DNA of 64,000 bases from Deltaproteobacteria bacterium (GCA_016218105.1 JACRET010000002.1:1-64000), one strand, 5' to 3'. Counted from the stretch's first letter, positions 36,814 through 46,114 are shown. The notes: generated by a model not told the origin, from the letters alone. Numbers and translations are program-made.

Positions 36814-37605
36814 ATGAGCACTGTCCGGGATAAATTGACCAACATGTTTTCGAAGGTCATGGCAGGCACGGTCACCAGGGAAGAAGGCACTATGCTGCTA
36901 AACTTCCTGGCCAAGGAAGACCAGGTAGGCACTATAAAGGAACTTGTCCACCTGATCGATAACCCGCCTCAAGGCGTTTTTCCCAAGACGATCCTCCACA
37001 CGATATCGCTTTCGAGGAACAAGTTGTTTTATAACATAATGGTAGGTAGCCTGGAACACAAGAATGAGGACGTGTCGATATTGGCCGCGCAGGAGCTCGC
37101 GAGGCTGAAGACATCGGACGCGAAGAACGTACTTGTCGAGCACCTCAACAGCGAGGCCTACCACGTAAGAAAGGCCTCCGCCATAGCGCTCGTTCAGGGG
37201 TTTGGCGAAGGCGTGGAAATAGTAAAAAAGCATCTCATGGAGCATTCCGAGCCTTTCTACAGGTCTACCTCCGCGCAGGCGCTCGCAACGGCCGGGCGCA
37301 GGGGCATGGACGCGCTCCTTACTGTGCTTAATTCCGGCGACGCCGCATCGGTGGCATCCGCGGCCGAGTCCATTATGAACGCGGTTTCAAGCCTGGACGG
37401 CGCGGATATTCCCAAGATATTCGAGGCGCTCATGTCAGCGGGGGATAAGAAGGATTCAAGGACTATTGTAGAGCTGTTAAAGGTCGCCGCCTCGCTGGGG
37501 TCAAGGGCGAAAGGCTTTGAGGGATATGTGCAGGCGTTTTTGGATTATCCTTTCGACCAGGTAAAGCAGGAGGCGAGGGACGCCCTGAGGCAGATCAGGT
37601 CCTGA
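36814..37605 (+). CDS. HEAT-repeat protein
   Basis: 263 residues, all-helical. Repeated units such as DVSILAAQELARLKTSDAKN and HVRKASAIALVQGFGEG show the alternating helix pattern of HEAT/PBS repeats. No signal peptide, so it is probably cytoplasmic. The partner is unknown. It ends only 7 bases from the end of the convergent TPR gene, leaving no room for a normal terminator. Confidence 0.75.
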   Translation: MSTVRDKLTNMFSKVMAGTVTREEGTMLLNFLAKEDQVGTIKELVHLIDNPPQGVFPKTILHTISLSRNKLFYNIMVGSLEHKNEDVSILAAQELARLKTSDAKNVLVEHLNSEAYHVRKASAIALVQGFGEGVEIVKKHLMEHSEPFYRSTSAQALATAGRRGMDALLTVLNSGDAASVASAAESIMNAVSSLDGADIPKIFEALMSAGDKKDSRTIVELLKVAASLGSRAKGFEGYVQAFLDYPFDQVKQEARDALRQIRS

Positions 37606-37612
37606 CGGTAAG

Positions 37613-38419
37613 CTATCGCCCCTGTGCCAGCCTTAAATTCTCCGCCGCGTCTTCCAATCCCGGATTTATCTTTAAAGCGCTCTCAAATGCCGCAGCCGCC
37701 ATTTCCGTCCGTCCCATCCGCAAGTAAGCCTTGCCGAGCCCGTTATAGGCCTCGGCGTAAGCCGGATTGAGGCTCAAGGCGGCGTTAAATCCCTCCAGTG
37801 CGGCCGGTATTTCATCCTTCATTAGATAGGCTTCTCCGATCAGATGATAAGCCGGCGCGTAATCAGGCAGGTATGAAAGCGCCTTCCGGTATTCGGTTAT
37901 CGCCTGGTCCAGCCGGCCCGTGTCCCTGAAGAGGTATCCCAGATTTATATACGTTTTTACATGGGACGGTTTTATCTCCAGGACTGTCATGTACTCCTTA
38001 AACGCGCCATCCATGTTGCCTTTCTTGTAATACGCGTATCCGAGATTGTTGTGGGCCTCTACGATGTCGGGTTTGAGCTCTATGGCGATGCGGTATTTCT
38101 CTATAGCTTCATCTACCCGGCCCCAGGTATGGAATATAGCCCCTATGTTAAAGTAGGCCTTGCCATAATAAGGGTAGATATCTATGGCCTTGAGGTTCTC
38201 CTCAAGCGCTTCATCCAGTTTCCCCTCTCCGGCAAGAACCGTGGCGTAGTTATAATGCGGGCGCGCCTTTCCGGGGGATTTCCTTACTATGTCTCCCCAC
38301 AGGGATGCCGGTGTCTTCCATGTTTTATTTCTGCTGTAGGTGGCGCCTCCAAGCGCAAGGATGACGGCTGCCAGGAGAAGGATCGCTAGATTTGCCGGGA
38401 AGGCGTCTTCATTTTCCAT
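37613..38419 (-). CDS. TPR protein resembling the C-terminal part of the GT-C array proteins
   Basis: 268 residues. One N-terminal membrane helix (NLAILLLAAVILALGG), then RNKTWKTPASLWGDIVRKSPGKARPHYNYA, which matches the linker WKDDLTLWADTVQKSP...AHYN of the neighbouring GT-C proteins, then about six TPR units. The catalytic membrane domain is missing. It is either a decayed paralogue or a separate TPR adaptor facing the periplasm. Its reading frame is intact and it is followed on the same strand by nothing before the convergent HEAT gene. Confidence 0.7.
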   Translation of the reverse strand: MENEDAFPANLAILLLAAVILALGGATYSRNKTWKTPASLWGDIVRKSPGKARPHYNYATVLAGEGKLDEALEENLKAIDIYPYYGKAYFNIGAIFHTWGRVDEAIEKYRIAIELKPDIVEAHNNLGYAYYKKGNMDGAFKEYMTVLEIKPSHVKTYINLGYLFRDTGRLDQAITEYRKALSYLPDYAPAYHLIGEAYLMKDEIPAALEGFNAALSLNPAYAEAYNGLGKAYLRMGRTEMAAAAFESALKINPGLEDAAENLRLAQGR

Positions 38420-38453
38420 TTTGATATCCGGTTAAAGACGGACTGCGGTTATA

Positions 38454-40370
38454 TTACCATATTCTGACGAAAACCCTTGTAGCCTTGAACAGGATAGAGT
38501 TTTCTTTTGTCTCGGTGTTATTGTCATTGGTAAGCGAATACTTCTGTTCGAGCGCGACCAGCCAGCTCCGGAGCGGATAAAGCAAGGAGTTTTGGAAAAG
38601 CAACGCGTCCTTTTTGGTGCTGGAGCCCCTCTTTTCCGTCATTTGGAGAGTTGACTGCCATGAAAGGTTGTTGAACTTTCTAGAGTAGCTCGCCAGATAT
38701 TGCGCGTCTTTTACCAGCTCCGAGCCGCCCTCAAATTCGCTGTCGGTAACGCTGTAAAAGACGGACAGGCTTAAGTTGCCTTTCAGCACAGCTCTGCCAT
38801 GGCTTGCGGAAACGCCCGCCGAATCCGACTGGCCGAAGCCGCTCTGCGTTGTGAAGGTGTTGGAACGTTCGGCGTATGACTGGAGCGATACGTTCTTGAA
38901 ATATGTGGACGTAGCATCGAGCCTGTATGTCTCGGTTTTGCTGTCGGTGGAATCCAGGTATGAATCCAGGGAATATTTCTGATAAGAAGCGTTCATTAAA
39001 ATGTATTTTTTTAATTCCTTGTTAAACGCGCTCGCGCTGTAGGTCTTTGTGGTGGTGTCTATGTTTTCTCCGGAGAAGGTTTTTACCTCACCTCTGGAAT
39101 AAGCGACAGCGAAGCCGACGAAGCGGTTTACGTCTATGTTGCTCAGCGAACCATTGACGGTCTGCTCAAGACCCTTTCCAGCCGGAAGGTCCTGCGCCTT
39201 GTCCTCCACATAGCCAAGGCTGTAACCCGCGCCCAGGAGCGCCCACGATAATGTCTTGTTATATGTGGCCCTCGAGGTCACTCTGAACGTCTTCCGGTCT
39301 CCTGTCGTGGTGCTGCTGTCGGTTGAATTGGTCTTATAGTCCGAATAGGAGACCGCTCCAGAGGTCGAGAGGTTCGATGTTACCCTGTAATTCACACCGG
39401 CGTTCGCGCCCGTCGTAGCCGTCTCCGAACTTGAAGAGGATGATTCGTTATCCGCGGTGCTTAAGTTGAGGCCTGCATTCGCGTCAGCCCGGTCGTTAAG
39501 CCTGTAGAGCATGTCGGCGGAATAGTTTTTGCCGATCTGAGTGTCGGAATCTATTTTGGTCCTGTAAAAAGTGTAGTGGTGATTCTGCGTAAAATCCGTG
39601 CTGGGCTTTGAGTTAAGCGTAAGGGTCAATCCCTCAAGGCTGGTATCCGTATCATCAGACTCCGAATTGCTTCTGGTGGCGCCGAGATATAACTGCGTGC
39701 TTCTTGAAACTTTTGTGGTGTTGCTGTAATTGATGGTATTCTGGGAAGAATTCGTGCCATCGCTGGAGTCCGAGGTCGAGTATGTGGAAGTAAGCTCGTT
39801 TTGCGTAGGCCCCAGGGCCTTTTTCATTATGACCTTGTAATTCCCGGTTTCGGATTCCACGCTGCTCGACTCCGTCAGCGCCCTCTCGGCGTATATGGAT
39901 GTTTGAGGGAGGGTCCTGAGCTTCAGGAACCAATTGAGCCCGTATGTGGTCTTTGTGGTTATGCTATCGGAGCTGCTGGTGCTGGATTCGGCATGCGTGC
40001 CGTAAAGCGTCAGAGGTATGCCTGACTTAGGGAGTATTGTAGTCCTTAAATAGTAATCCTTGGTGTCGGTATTGATGTCGCTGGATGTGGAAGTGTAATT
40101 GTTATCGGTGAACGCAAACCCCGCGTCGTAAATCACGAGCCTTCTTGATACGATATTCCCCTTCAGGTCGAGGCTGTACGTCTGCTGGAACCTTGAGGAG
40201 TCCGAACTGACGCCGTTCTGCTCGGTCGAGGCTTTTTCGAACTCGAAATAGACCCTTCCCACGAGGGACTTGTATATGTAGGGGTCTTCTTCTACGGCAT
40301 AGGCTACTTTGGGCGCAAAACAGCCTGCGAGGAAAACCGCTGCCCACAATAACCGTTTGTTGCGGAACAT
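38454..40370 (-). CDS. Ser/Thr-rich outer-membrane beta-barrel protein
   Basis: 638 residues. A signal peptide (LLWAAVFLAGCFAPKVAYA) precedes long alternating polar/apolar strands, each ending near aromatic residues, and the protein ends in ...FVRIW, as outer-membrane barrels do. Ser and Thr are extraordinarily frequent (for example ESSSSSSETATTGA). No known porin family assigned; it resembles the uncharacterised long barrels found near cytochrome and polysaccharide loci. Adjacent to the glycosyltransferase array and transcribed towards the TPR gene, so it may be a glycosylated substrate or a conduit. Confidence 0.7.
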   Translation of the reverse strand: MFRNKRLLWAAVFLAGCFAPKVAYAVEEDPYIYKSLVGRVYFEFEKASTEQNGVSSDSSRFQQTYSLDLKGNIVSRRLVIYDAGFAFTDNNYTSTSSDINTDTKDYYLRTTILPKSGIPLTLYGTHAESSTSSSDSITTKTTYGLNWFLKLRTLPQTSIYAERALTESSSVESETGNYKVIMKKALGPTQNELTSTYSTSDSSDGTNSSQNTINYSNTTKVSRSTQLYLGATRSNSESDDTDTSLEGLTLTLNSKPSTDFTQNHHYTFYRTKIDSDTQIGKNYSADMLYRLNDRADANAGLNLSTADNESSSSSSETATTGANAGVNYRVTSNLSTSGAVSYSDYKTNSTDSSTTTGDRKTFRVTSRATYNKTLSWALLGAGYSLGYVEDKAQDLPAGKGLEQTVNGSLSNIDVNRFVGFAVAYSRGEVKTFSGENIDTTTKTYSASAFNKELKKYILMNASYQKYSLDSYLDSTDSKTETYRLDATSTYFKNVSLQSYAERSNTFTTQSGFGQSDSAGVSASHGRAVLKGNLSLSVFYSVTDSEFEGGSELVKDAQYLASYSRKFNNLSWQSTLQMTEKRGSSTKKDALLFQNSLLYPLRSWLVALEQKYSLTNDNNTETKENSILFKATRVFVRIW

Positions 40371-40567
40371 ATTGCCTGGTCCTTTCTTTGAGTTGAACCT
40401 TGATCAACCCTGCGAGCCTAGTCCTTCTGCCCCGTCCCAACGCGCATTGCCACGGCGTCGTGGCGTTCTTCTTTATGAAAATTGAGATAAGTCTTGAAAC
40501 TTCCCGGGCGTCTCCCCGGTGAAAACTGAAGCTTTAAGGATGTCCCCTGGGGACAATTGATAAGCTG

Positions 40568-40591
40568 GAGGCGGCGCAGACGCGCCGCCTC
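40568..40591 (-). terminator. Strong GC hairpin after the FGE-like lipoprotein gene
   Basis: GAGGCGGCGC-GTCT-GCGCCGCCTC, a 10 bp perfect stem eight bases past the stop codon on the minus strand. There is no clean U-run after it, so termination is likely but not certain. Confidence 0.5.
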
Positions 40592-40598
40592 AAAAAAA

Positions 40599-41387
40599 CT
40601 ACCAGACGCACCTGAAGCCGAGATCGTTGAAGCGGCCTTCAGGAGGCGCTGTATTTCTGAATGGAGCCCTCACGTAGACCTGGAGCGAATAGTGACCCAT
40701 GCCGCCCCATCCTCCGCCACGGACTACCTTGAATTTTTCTCCATAATCCGGGTCTTTGAACGGGCTGTCGGGGTACGGTTTATACCAGTCCGCCGTCCAC
40801 TCCTGTGCGTTACCCGACATGTCCGCTGCGCCGTACGGGCTCTGTCCGTCCTTGAGCGTGCCTACCGGAACGGTGCCGCCGTATTCGCCCATGGTATTGA
40901 CTTTTTTAATGTCGAAATCATTGCCCCACGGGAATGCCCTGCCGTCGGTGCCTCTCGCCGCCTTTTCCCATTCAGCCTCGGTCGGGAGCCTCTTGCCTTT
41001 CCATTTGCAATATTCGTCGGCGTCTTTCCAGTTGACGAATACCACCGGATGTTCCGCCAACTCGGCCTGGTAGGCGCCCCCTGTCCAGTGCGGCGGGGCG
41101 GGATGCTTGGCCTGATCCACAAATTCCTTGTAGCTCTTGTTCGTTACTTCGGTCCTGTCTATATGGAATGTATTGAGGCTGACCTTTCTCTCAGGCCTTT
41201 CATTGGCGTACCAGGGCCTCCTGTCGCCGTATTGCAGGGCCTTTGCCTCCCTGTCGACCTCGTTGCTGCCCATGATGAATTCGCCTTTGGGTATCTTTAT
41301 CATGTCCTCAGGGGGCGATTTGCAGCCCGTGAGGAGAATGACCACCGCAGGCAGTAGAAAATACTTCGCTTTACCGAAACAGCGCAT
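40599..41387 (-). CDS. SUMF1/FGE-domain lipoprotein
   Basis: 262 residues. The signal peptide ends in LLTGC, a lipobox, so it is membrane-anchored outside the cytoplasm. The rest is one formylglycine-generating-enzyme-like domain: IPKGEFIMGSNEVD, VNWKDADEYCKWKGKRLPTEAEWEKAARG, MSGNAQEWTADW and GFRC. The two catalytic cysteines are absent (VVRGGGWGGMGHY in their place), so it is probably a non-catalytic binding member. The start at 41387 has an AGGAGGGAAGG ribosome site. Confidence 0.85.
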   Translation of the reverse strand: MRCFGKAKYFLLPAVVILLTGCKSPPEDMIKIPKGEFIMGSNEVDREAKALQYGDRRPWYANERPERKVSLNTFHIDRTEVTNKSYKEFVDQAKHPAPPHWTGGAYQAELAEHPVVFVNWKDADEYCKWKGKRLPTEAEWEKAARGTDGRAFPWGNDFDIKKVNTMGEYGGTVPVGTLKDGQSPYGAADMSGNAQEWTADWYKPYPDSPFKDPDYGEKFKVVRGGGWGGMGHYSLQVYVRAPFRNTAPPEGRFNDLGFRCVW

Positions 41388-41492
41388 TACCTTCCCTCCT
41401 TGAGAATTGGTGCGTTCGTGCGGAACAATGCCTTTCAAGGCAAAGTTTCCAACCTGAAAATATATCTATAAACAGCCTTGTTTTCAAGTTTT

Positions 41493-43076
41493 TTAATCGA
41501 TCACGATGTCGCTGTCGCTGGATCTTATAATGTTGTAACGGAATTTTTCCCTGGCCTTAAGGTCCAGAAAATCTATAGGGTTAAAATCGTCCGTAAAGAG
41601 AAAAGTCCCCTTCGCGAGGTTTACCTTCCGGTTCAAGAGATTGTCTATGTCGTCTTTAAAAACCTGGTAAACAGGGGCGTCTTCCTGCTGCTCGGAAATA
41701 ACAGGTTCCTTCTTTGTGGCGGCGAATATCAAATTAACGACCTTGGGAGAGGAGTTGTCGTACTCTGAGGACGTGAACACATCGACATAAGGGAATACCT
41801 CTTTGAGGGTGCGGTAGAGCGATTCGGGGACGACAGCGTCTTCCCTCTGGTTTGTGCCTACGAAATTAATCAGGAGCACCCCGTCGCCCGCAAGCCGCTT
41901 CCCTATAAACTCGAACGCCTCAAGGCTTATAAGATGGCTGGGCGGGGTGTCGCCGGAGAATGCGTCAAGGACTATCACATCATAAAGAGAATCGGAGGAT
42001 TTCAGGAAATATCTGCCGTCCTCCGCGAAGGTCGGGTGCAGGTTCGCGTCGTATGAGAAGTATTTGGATGCGGCCTCGATTACCCCCGGATTTATCTCTA
42101 CGACATCGGTTTTAATATTGTAGTATTTATCGAACCTGCCAGGCACTATGCCGCTTCCAAGCCCTATGACGAGGGCCCTGCTGGCATCGCTTTTGTAAGC
42201 GTGGGCGAGCCTTTCGATATAGTACGTATACTTCGAGATGGAGAGGCCGGAGTTTACGTCGATCCCGCCCTGTATCATGTTCTCAAGCAGGAATTCCCTT
42301 AGCCTGGTATCGCCGAAGTTGTAATCGACGACTTTTATCTGTCCGTAGGGGCTGTCCTCATTCACGAGGAGGGCGACTTTTGTACCGTCCGGCCTTGTTA
42401 TCGACGGAAGCTCTTTTGGGGCAAGGAGCAGGACAACAGGCACTATAGCCAGTATTACAAGGTAAGGCTTTTTATGGAAAAGTATCCAGTACCCGGCGCT
42501 TAAGGATATCAGCGCGAGGGACGAAAGATATATTATATTATTTACCCCGAGGTTGGGTATCAGGAGAAATCCGGTGGAAACAGTGCCTATGAAACTTCCG
42601 GCTGTTGAAATGGCATAGAGCCAGCCGACTGTTTTACCGACACCGCCGCGCTCATTGCCCATATAGAGCTTGACCGTGTAAGGCGTAACCATTCCAAGAA
42701 AAAAAAGAGGCGGGCCGAAAAGGACGGTAGAGCTTAAAAGGGAGCCGGCCCTGAGGCCGAGTGAGAGGGCGCGCTCAATAATGAACCCCTTCGTCAGCGG
42801 CACTGCCAGAAGGAAGAGGCCGGCTATGAGTATTATTGAGAACAGGGCGGCGTAACTATCCTTCCTGTCGGCGATCCTGCCGCCGATCCAGTAGCCGAGG
42901 GCCAGGGAAACAAGCGTTACGGTAATCAGCGATGTCCAGACAAAGAGGCTTACCCCGAACGGCGGGCCGATGACCCTGGAGCCGATAAGCTCGATGACCA
43001 TTACGATAGAGCCGCTTATAAAAGTCGTAAATACCAGGTATTTGTCTGCGCCAGCTCCTGTTCTTTTCATTAGCAT
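41493..43076 (-). CDS. Membrane protein fused to a spermidine-synthase-like domain
   Basis: 527 residues. About eight helices of MFS-like character (VFTTFISGSIVMVIELIGSRVIGPPFG at the start) are followed by a SAM-binding Rossmann domain with ALVIGLGSGIVPG, VVEINPGVIEAA and VIVLDAFSGDTPPSHL. This combination is a widespread family annotated as fused MFS/spermidine synthase; real polyamine synthesis has not generally been shown. It sits between two FGE-domain genes inside the cytochrome run. Confidence 0.85.
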   Translation of the reverse strand: MLMKRTGAGADKYLVFTTFISGSIVMVIELIGSRVIGPPFGVSLFVWTSLITVTLVSLALGYWIGGRIADRKDSYAALFSIILIAGLFLLAVPLTKGFIIERALSLGLRAGSLLSSTVLFGPPLFFLGMVTPYTVKLYMGNERGGVGKTVGWLYAISTAGSFIGTVSTGFLLIPNLGVNNIIYLSSLALISLSAGYWILFHKKPYLVILAIVPVVLLLAPKELPSITRPDGTKVALLVNEDSPYGQIKVVDYNFGDTRLREFLLENMIQGGIDVNSGLSISKYTYYIERLAHAYKSDASRALVIGLGSGIVPGRFDKYYNIKTDVVEINPGVIEAASKYFSYDANLHPTFAEDGRYFLKSSDSLYDVIVLDAFSGDTPPSHLISLEAFEFIGKRLAGDGVLLINFVGTNQREDAVVPESLYRTLKEVFPYVDVFTSSEYDNSSPKVVNLIFAATKKEPVISEQQEDAPVYQVFKDDIDNLLNRKVNLAKGTFLFTDDFNPIDFLDLKAREKFRYNIIRSSDSDIVID

Positions 43077-43093
43077 AGTCCCGGGCGGTAATT

Positions 43094-44083
43094 TTATTTA
43101 TCTTTGGCGCACCTGAACCCGAAGTTGTTGTTCTTTGTGCTCGGGTGGAAAAATATCCTGTTGTAGTTCGGAGCGCTTATGCCGCACTTGTATGTGGTGC
43201 AATCGTACCAGGAGCCGCCCTTCAAGACCTTATACTTCTCTCCATAATTTTCATCCGAGTGAGTATTGCCGGGATATGGCTTGAACCAGCTGTCCGTCCA
43301 TTCGAACGCGTTGCCGGCCATGTCGTAGATACCGTACGGGCTCTTGCCGTTCTCGAAACTTCCGACAGGCATGGTGTCTTCGTGCCCAAGCTGGGGCGTG
43401 TTGCCTCTGTCTTTTGAAAATTTATCGCCCCAGGGAAATGTCCTCTTGTCTTTTCCCCTGGATGCCTTCTCCCACTCCGCCTCTGAGGGGAGCCTTTTGC
43501 CTTCCCACCTGCAAAACGCGTCAGCGTCGGTCCATGTCACGTATACTACGGGGTGATCGCCCTTGCCCTGCGGTATCTTGCCTTCTTTCCAGTGGTCCGG
43601 CGCCGGATAACCGGTAGCGTCCACAAAGGCCTTGTACCGCTGGTTGGTCACCTCATATCCGTCGAGATAGAAGGCCTCCACCATCCTCTGGTGCTCAGGC
43701 TGGCTTTTCGGCCACCATTCGTTCGAGCCCATCGTGAATTCCCCGGCAGGGATGAGAGCCATGCCTTTAGCGGAGGTTTCTTTTTTCGGAGCCGCTTTCT
43801 TTTCATTCGCCGCGACGTATTCGTTGACTTCTTTTGCGCCGTCGGGCGCGCGGAAACGGCCGTCTATCTCCACGTACTTGTCGCTCAAGCCCGGGCCATG
43901 GCACTCGGCGCAGGTCTCGTCCCTCGTATAATCAGTGGAGTACCTCCTGTCAGGGGTGTGGCAGTTCGTGCACTTGGGCTCCCCTGAGACAGGGTCGTAA
44001 TCGTCGGCGGCAGAAAAAGCCGTTCCGTTAAAAAGCATCAGGTTTAACGCGAGGACGCCGAATCCAACGTAATATCTCTTCAT
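43094..44083 (-). CDS. Diheme cytochrome c fused to an FGE-like domain
   Basis: 329 residues. After a signal peptide come two haem motifs, CTNCH (38-42) and CAECH (58-62), a charged linker (80-105), then a complete SUMF1/FGE domain (108-327) with GEFTMGSNEWW, LPSEAEWEKASRG, MAGNAFEWTDSW and GFRC. The position of the FGE catalytic cysteines reads GGSWYDCTTYKC, giving C295-x4-C300, the spacing of the copper-binding cysteines in authentic FGE. No sulfatase gene is in the window. It lies 17 bases from the spermidine-synthase-like gene. Confidence 0.85.
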   Translation of the reverse strand: MKRYYVGFGVLALNLMLFNGTAFSAADDYDPVSGEPKCTNCHTPDRRYSTDYTRDETCAECHGPGLSDKYVEIDGRFRAPDGAKEVNEYVAANEKKAAPKKETSAKGMALIPAGEFTMGSNEWWPKSQPEHQRMVEAFYLDGYEVTNQRYKAFVDATGYPAPDHWKEGKIPQGKGDHPVVYVTWTDADAFCRWEGKRLPSEAEWEKASRGKDKRTFPWGDKFSKDRGNTPQLGHEDTMPVGSFENGKSPYGIYDMAGNAFEWTDSWFKPYPGNTHSDENYGEKYKVLKGGSWYDCTTYKCGISAPNYNRIFFHPSTKNNNFGFRCAKDK

Positions 44084-44102
44084 TTATCCCTCATCAGATG
44101 GT

Positions 44103-44576
44103 CTACTTCTGAATCTGCTTCCCTTCGCGCTCAAGCTGTCTTATAAAAGACAGGACGTCCCACCTCTCTTTTTCAGAGAGTATCTCCTGCCATCTAGGCA
44201 TGGACATCGACTCCCCGCCGACCTCCTTGTGTATTCCTTCCGTGATGGATTTGAAGAGCTCGGGATCTGTCTTTGCCATACGCTTCGAATCGTTCACGAA
44301 ATCGGCGGGATGCGGAGAGAGCGCTATTCCGACGGGTCCGTCCCCCATGCCGCGCTGCCCGTGGCAGAAGTGGCAGTACCTGAAGTATATCTCCTTGCCC
44401 GCTTTCGGATCCCCGGGTTTCGCTTCGGATACCGCTTGCGCGCTTTCAGGGGCGGGGGAGGCGGTCTTTGATTTCTCCCCGGAGCATCCTAAAAGCGAGA
44501 CCGCCAAAAGACCGGCGAAAAGCGGTATGCGGGCCAGTCTGTATATTTTATATCTATGTTCTTTTTCCGCAGGCAT
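44103..44576 (-). CDS. Monoheme cytochrome c lipoprotein
   Basis: 157 residues. The lipobox SLLGC anchors it to a membrane. The class I cytochrome c fold is shown by GKEIYFRYCHFCHGQRGMGDGPVG (CHFCH haem site) and MSMPRWQEILSEKERWDVLSFIRQL, with a Met that can be the second haem ligand. Likely a small electron carrier or shuttle. It is 19 bases from the diheme-FGE gene. Confidence 0.88.
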   Translation of the reverse strand: MPAEKEHRYKIYRLARIPLFAGLLAVSLLGCSGEKSKTASPAPESAQAVSEAKPGDPKAGKEIYFRYCHFCHGQRGMGDGPVGIALSPHPADFVNDSKRMAKTDPELFKSITEGIHKEVGGESMSMPRWQEILSEKERWDVLSFIRQLEREGKQIQK

Positions 44577-44608
44577 AACATTCTCCCGTTCGGGCTTGAT
44601 CCTGTTTT

Positions 44609-45643
44609 TTACAGCGGCTGTAGAATCTCGACCTTGGACGTATCATGGAGGCCCTTGAGCCATCCTTCCCAAAGCTTCTTGTATTCCTTGGCCTCAAGTT
44701 CCTTCTTAAGCTTTTCCTTGTTCAGCTCTTCAAACTTCTTCTGAACCGGGGGTTTCCTGCCCTCGAGCTTTATTATGTGGTACCCGTATATGGTGGCTAC
44801 CGGGTCGCTCATCTCTCCAACCTTAAGTTTCGAGGTGGCCTCGTCAATTTCAGCGAGCAGGCTGCCTTTATGCGCCCAGCCCATGTCGCCGCCTTTTTTC
44901 GCGAACGGGTCTTCTGAGGTTTTTTCAGCGACCTTCGCGAAATCCTGGCCGCCCTTTATCGACGCCAGCGCGTCTTTAGCCTTCTTGAGTGATTCGTTCC
45001 AAACCCTCTGTCCGCCTGACGGGTCTGCCTTTACGAGGATCGTCCTTATATGGATCTGCTCCGGCTCTTTGAACTTGTTCAGGTTTTTCTGATAATAGTC
45101 CTTCATGTAGGCTTCGTTGACGTTGCTGTCGGAGAGTTTCCTCAGCTCCTCGCCTTTTTTCCTGGCTATCCTCGCCACTACTATGTCCCTTTTGAAGTCG
45201 TCTTTCAGATCCGCCTCTGTCATGTTGCTTCTCTTAAGAACCTTCGCGAGCGTCTCGCCCTTGGGCAATCTTTTCTTGAGCTCCTTTACCTGTTCGTCAA
45301 TTTCCTTCTGTTTGACCTCGTCCTGCTTGAGGTCTTTTGCCGCCTTATACATGAGCTCGTTATTTATAAGCTTCTCAAGGGCTTTTTTCTCGATATCCTT
45401 CATCTTTTCGCCCGAGACGGCGTTATGATATGTCATCAACGGCAGGAGGTTGTTCGTTGCGACATCCAGGTTCTCCTTCGTTATGTTCTTTCCATTAACC
45501 CTGGCTATGATTATCTCCGAAGGAGAGGGGTTGGCCGCGGTTGCCTTCGGCGCGTCTTTCGCCGCGGTGGCTGCGAAACCATATGGCGAAAAAAGGGCCA
45601 GAAAAGCGGATGTCAAAAGAAGTCTTTTTGAAAACCTGATCAT
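44609..45643 (-). CDS. Periplasmic peptidyl-prolyl isomerase (SurA/PrsA-like)
   Basis: 344 residues. A signal peptide is followed by a SurA-N-type helical chaperone part (VNGKNITKENLDVATNNLLP) and one parvulin rotamase domain (IHIRTILVKADPSGG, DPFAKKGGDMGWAHKG, ATIYGYHIIKLEGRKPP). It folds exported proteins in the periplasm. PPIases of this type occur beside multihaem cytochromes in metal-reducing bacteria. It leads the minus-strand run; a TATAAT-like -10 lies upstream in an A/T-rich stretch. Confidence 0.9.
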   Translation of the reverse strand: MIRFSKRLLLTSAFLALFSPYGFAATAAKDAPKATAANPSPSEIIIARVNGKNITKENLDVATNNLLPLMTYHNAVSGEKMKDIEKKALEKLINNELMYKAAKDLKQDEVKQKEIDEQVKELKKRLPKGETLAKVLKRSNMTEADLKDDFKRDIVVARIARKKGEELRKLSDSNVNEAYMKDYYQKNLNKFKEPEQIHIRTILVKADPSGGQRVWNESLKKAKDALASIKGGQDFAKVAEKTSEDPFAKKGGDMGWAHKGSLLAEIDEATSKLKVGEMSDPVATIYGYHIIKLEGRKPPVQKKFEELNKEKLKKELEAKEYKKLWEGWLKGLHDTSKVEILQPL

Positions 45644-45927
45644 ATTTATAACCTCCCGGTTTTATTGATTCGGTATTATAATATAAAGAAAATAAATAAT
45701 AAATCTAAAATCTTATCTCATGTGGCCCGCCCCGGGGGTAAGTGAAAATGGCGGTATCCCAACCCTGGTGGACGCGCAGGAAGATCACACATATTCTAGT
45801 CTTTTTGCTTAAAATAAGGATTAGGCATTTATTAAAACTTTTTAATGGGGTGTAAGGAGGAAGTCGCAGGTCAAAGACGGGGCTATTAAAGGACAAGCGC
45901 CTTTTTTATGTTCCCTCTCTGGTATCT

Positions 45928-45952
45928 GTAGGGCCCGTTCCCCGAACGGGCC
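45928..45952 (+). repeat. GGGCCCGTT palindrome, copy 4
   Basis: GTAGGGCCCGTTC-CCC-GAACGGGCC. It lies in the gene-free stretch 45644-46194, which also contains a CCCCTCTCCCCTTGTGGGAG-type stretch, element copy E and palindrome copy 5. Confidence 0.8.
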
Positions 45953-46030
45953 GGGTCCCCTCTCCCCTTGTGGGAGAGGTTGGGTGAGGGGGGAGGAGAT
46001 TGCTTCGCTCTGCTCGTTTGTACATTTTGT

Positions 46031-46114
46031 CTTTGTATTACCCAACCACAAGGGCGTAGAGTAACAAACTCGTAAGGGAGGAGGGGACAAGCGAGCCGGG
46101 GTGCGAGGAGCAAA
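46031..46114 (+). repeat. Dispersed intergenic element, copy E (subtype 2, partial)
   Basis: CACAAGGGCGTAGAGTAACAAAC, TCGTAAGGGAGGAGGGG and CAAGCGAGCCGGGG align with copy D read on its minus strand (ACACAAGGGCGTAGATTGAC...CGCATAAGGGAGGAAGGGG). The 3' hairpin part is missing. A GGGCCCGTT palindrome follows at once. Confidence 0.6.

Noticed and set aside
40371-40567. Possible c-di-GMP riboswitch upstream of the barrel gene
   Set aside because: A GGGACGGGGCAGAAG stretch looked suggestive, but the GEMM core (GCAAACC, GGGACGCAAAGCC) is not present.
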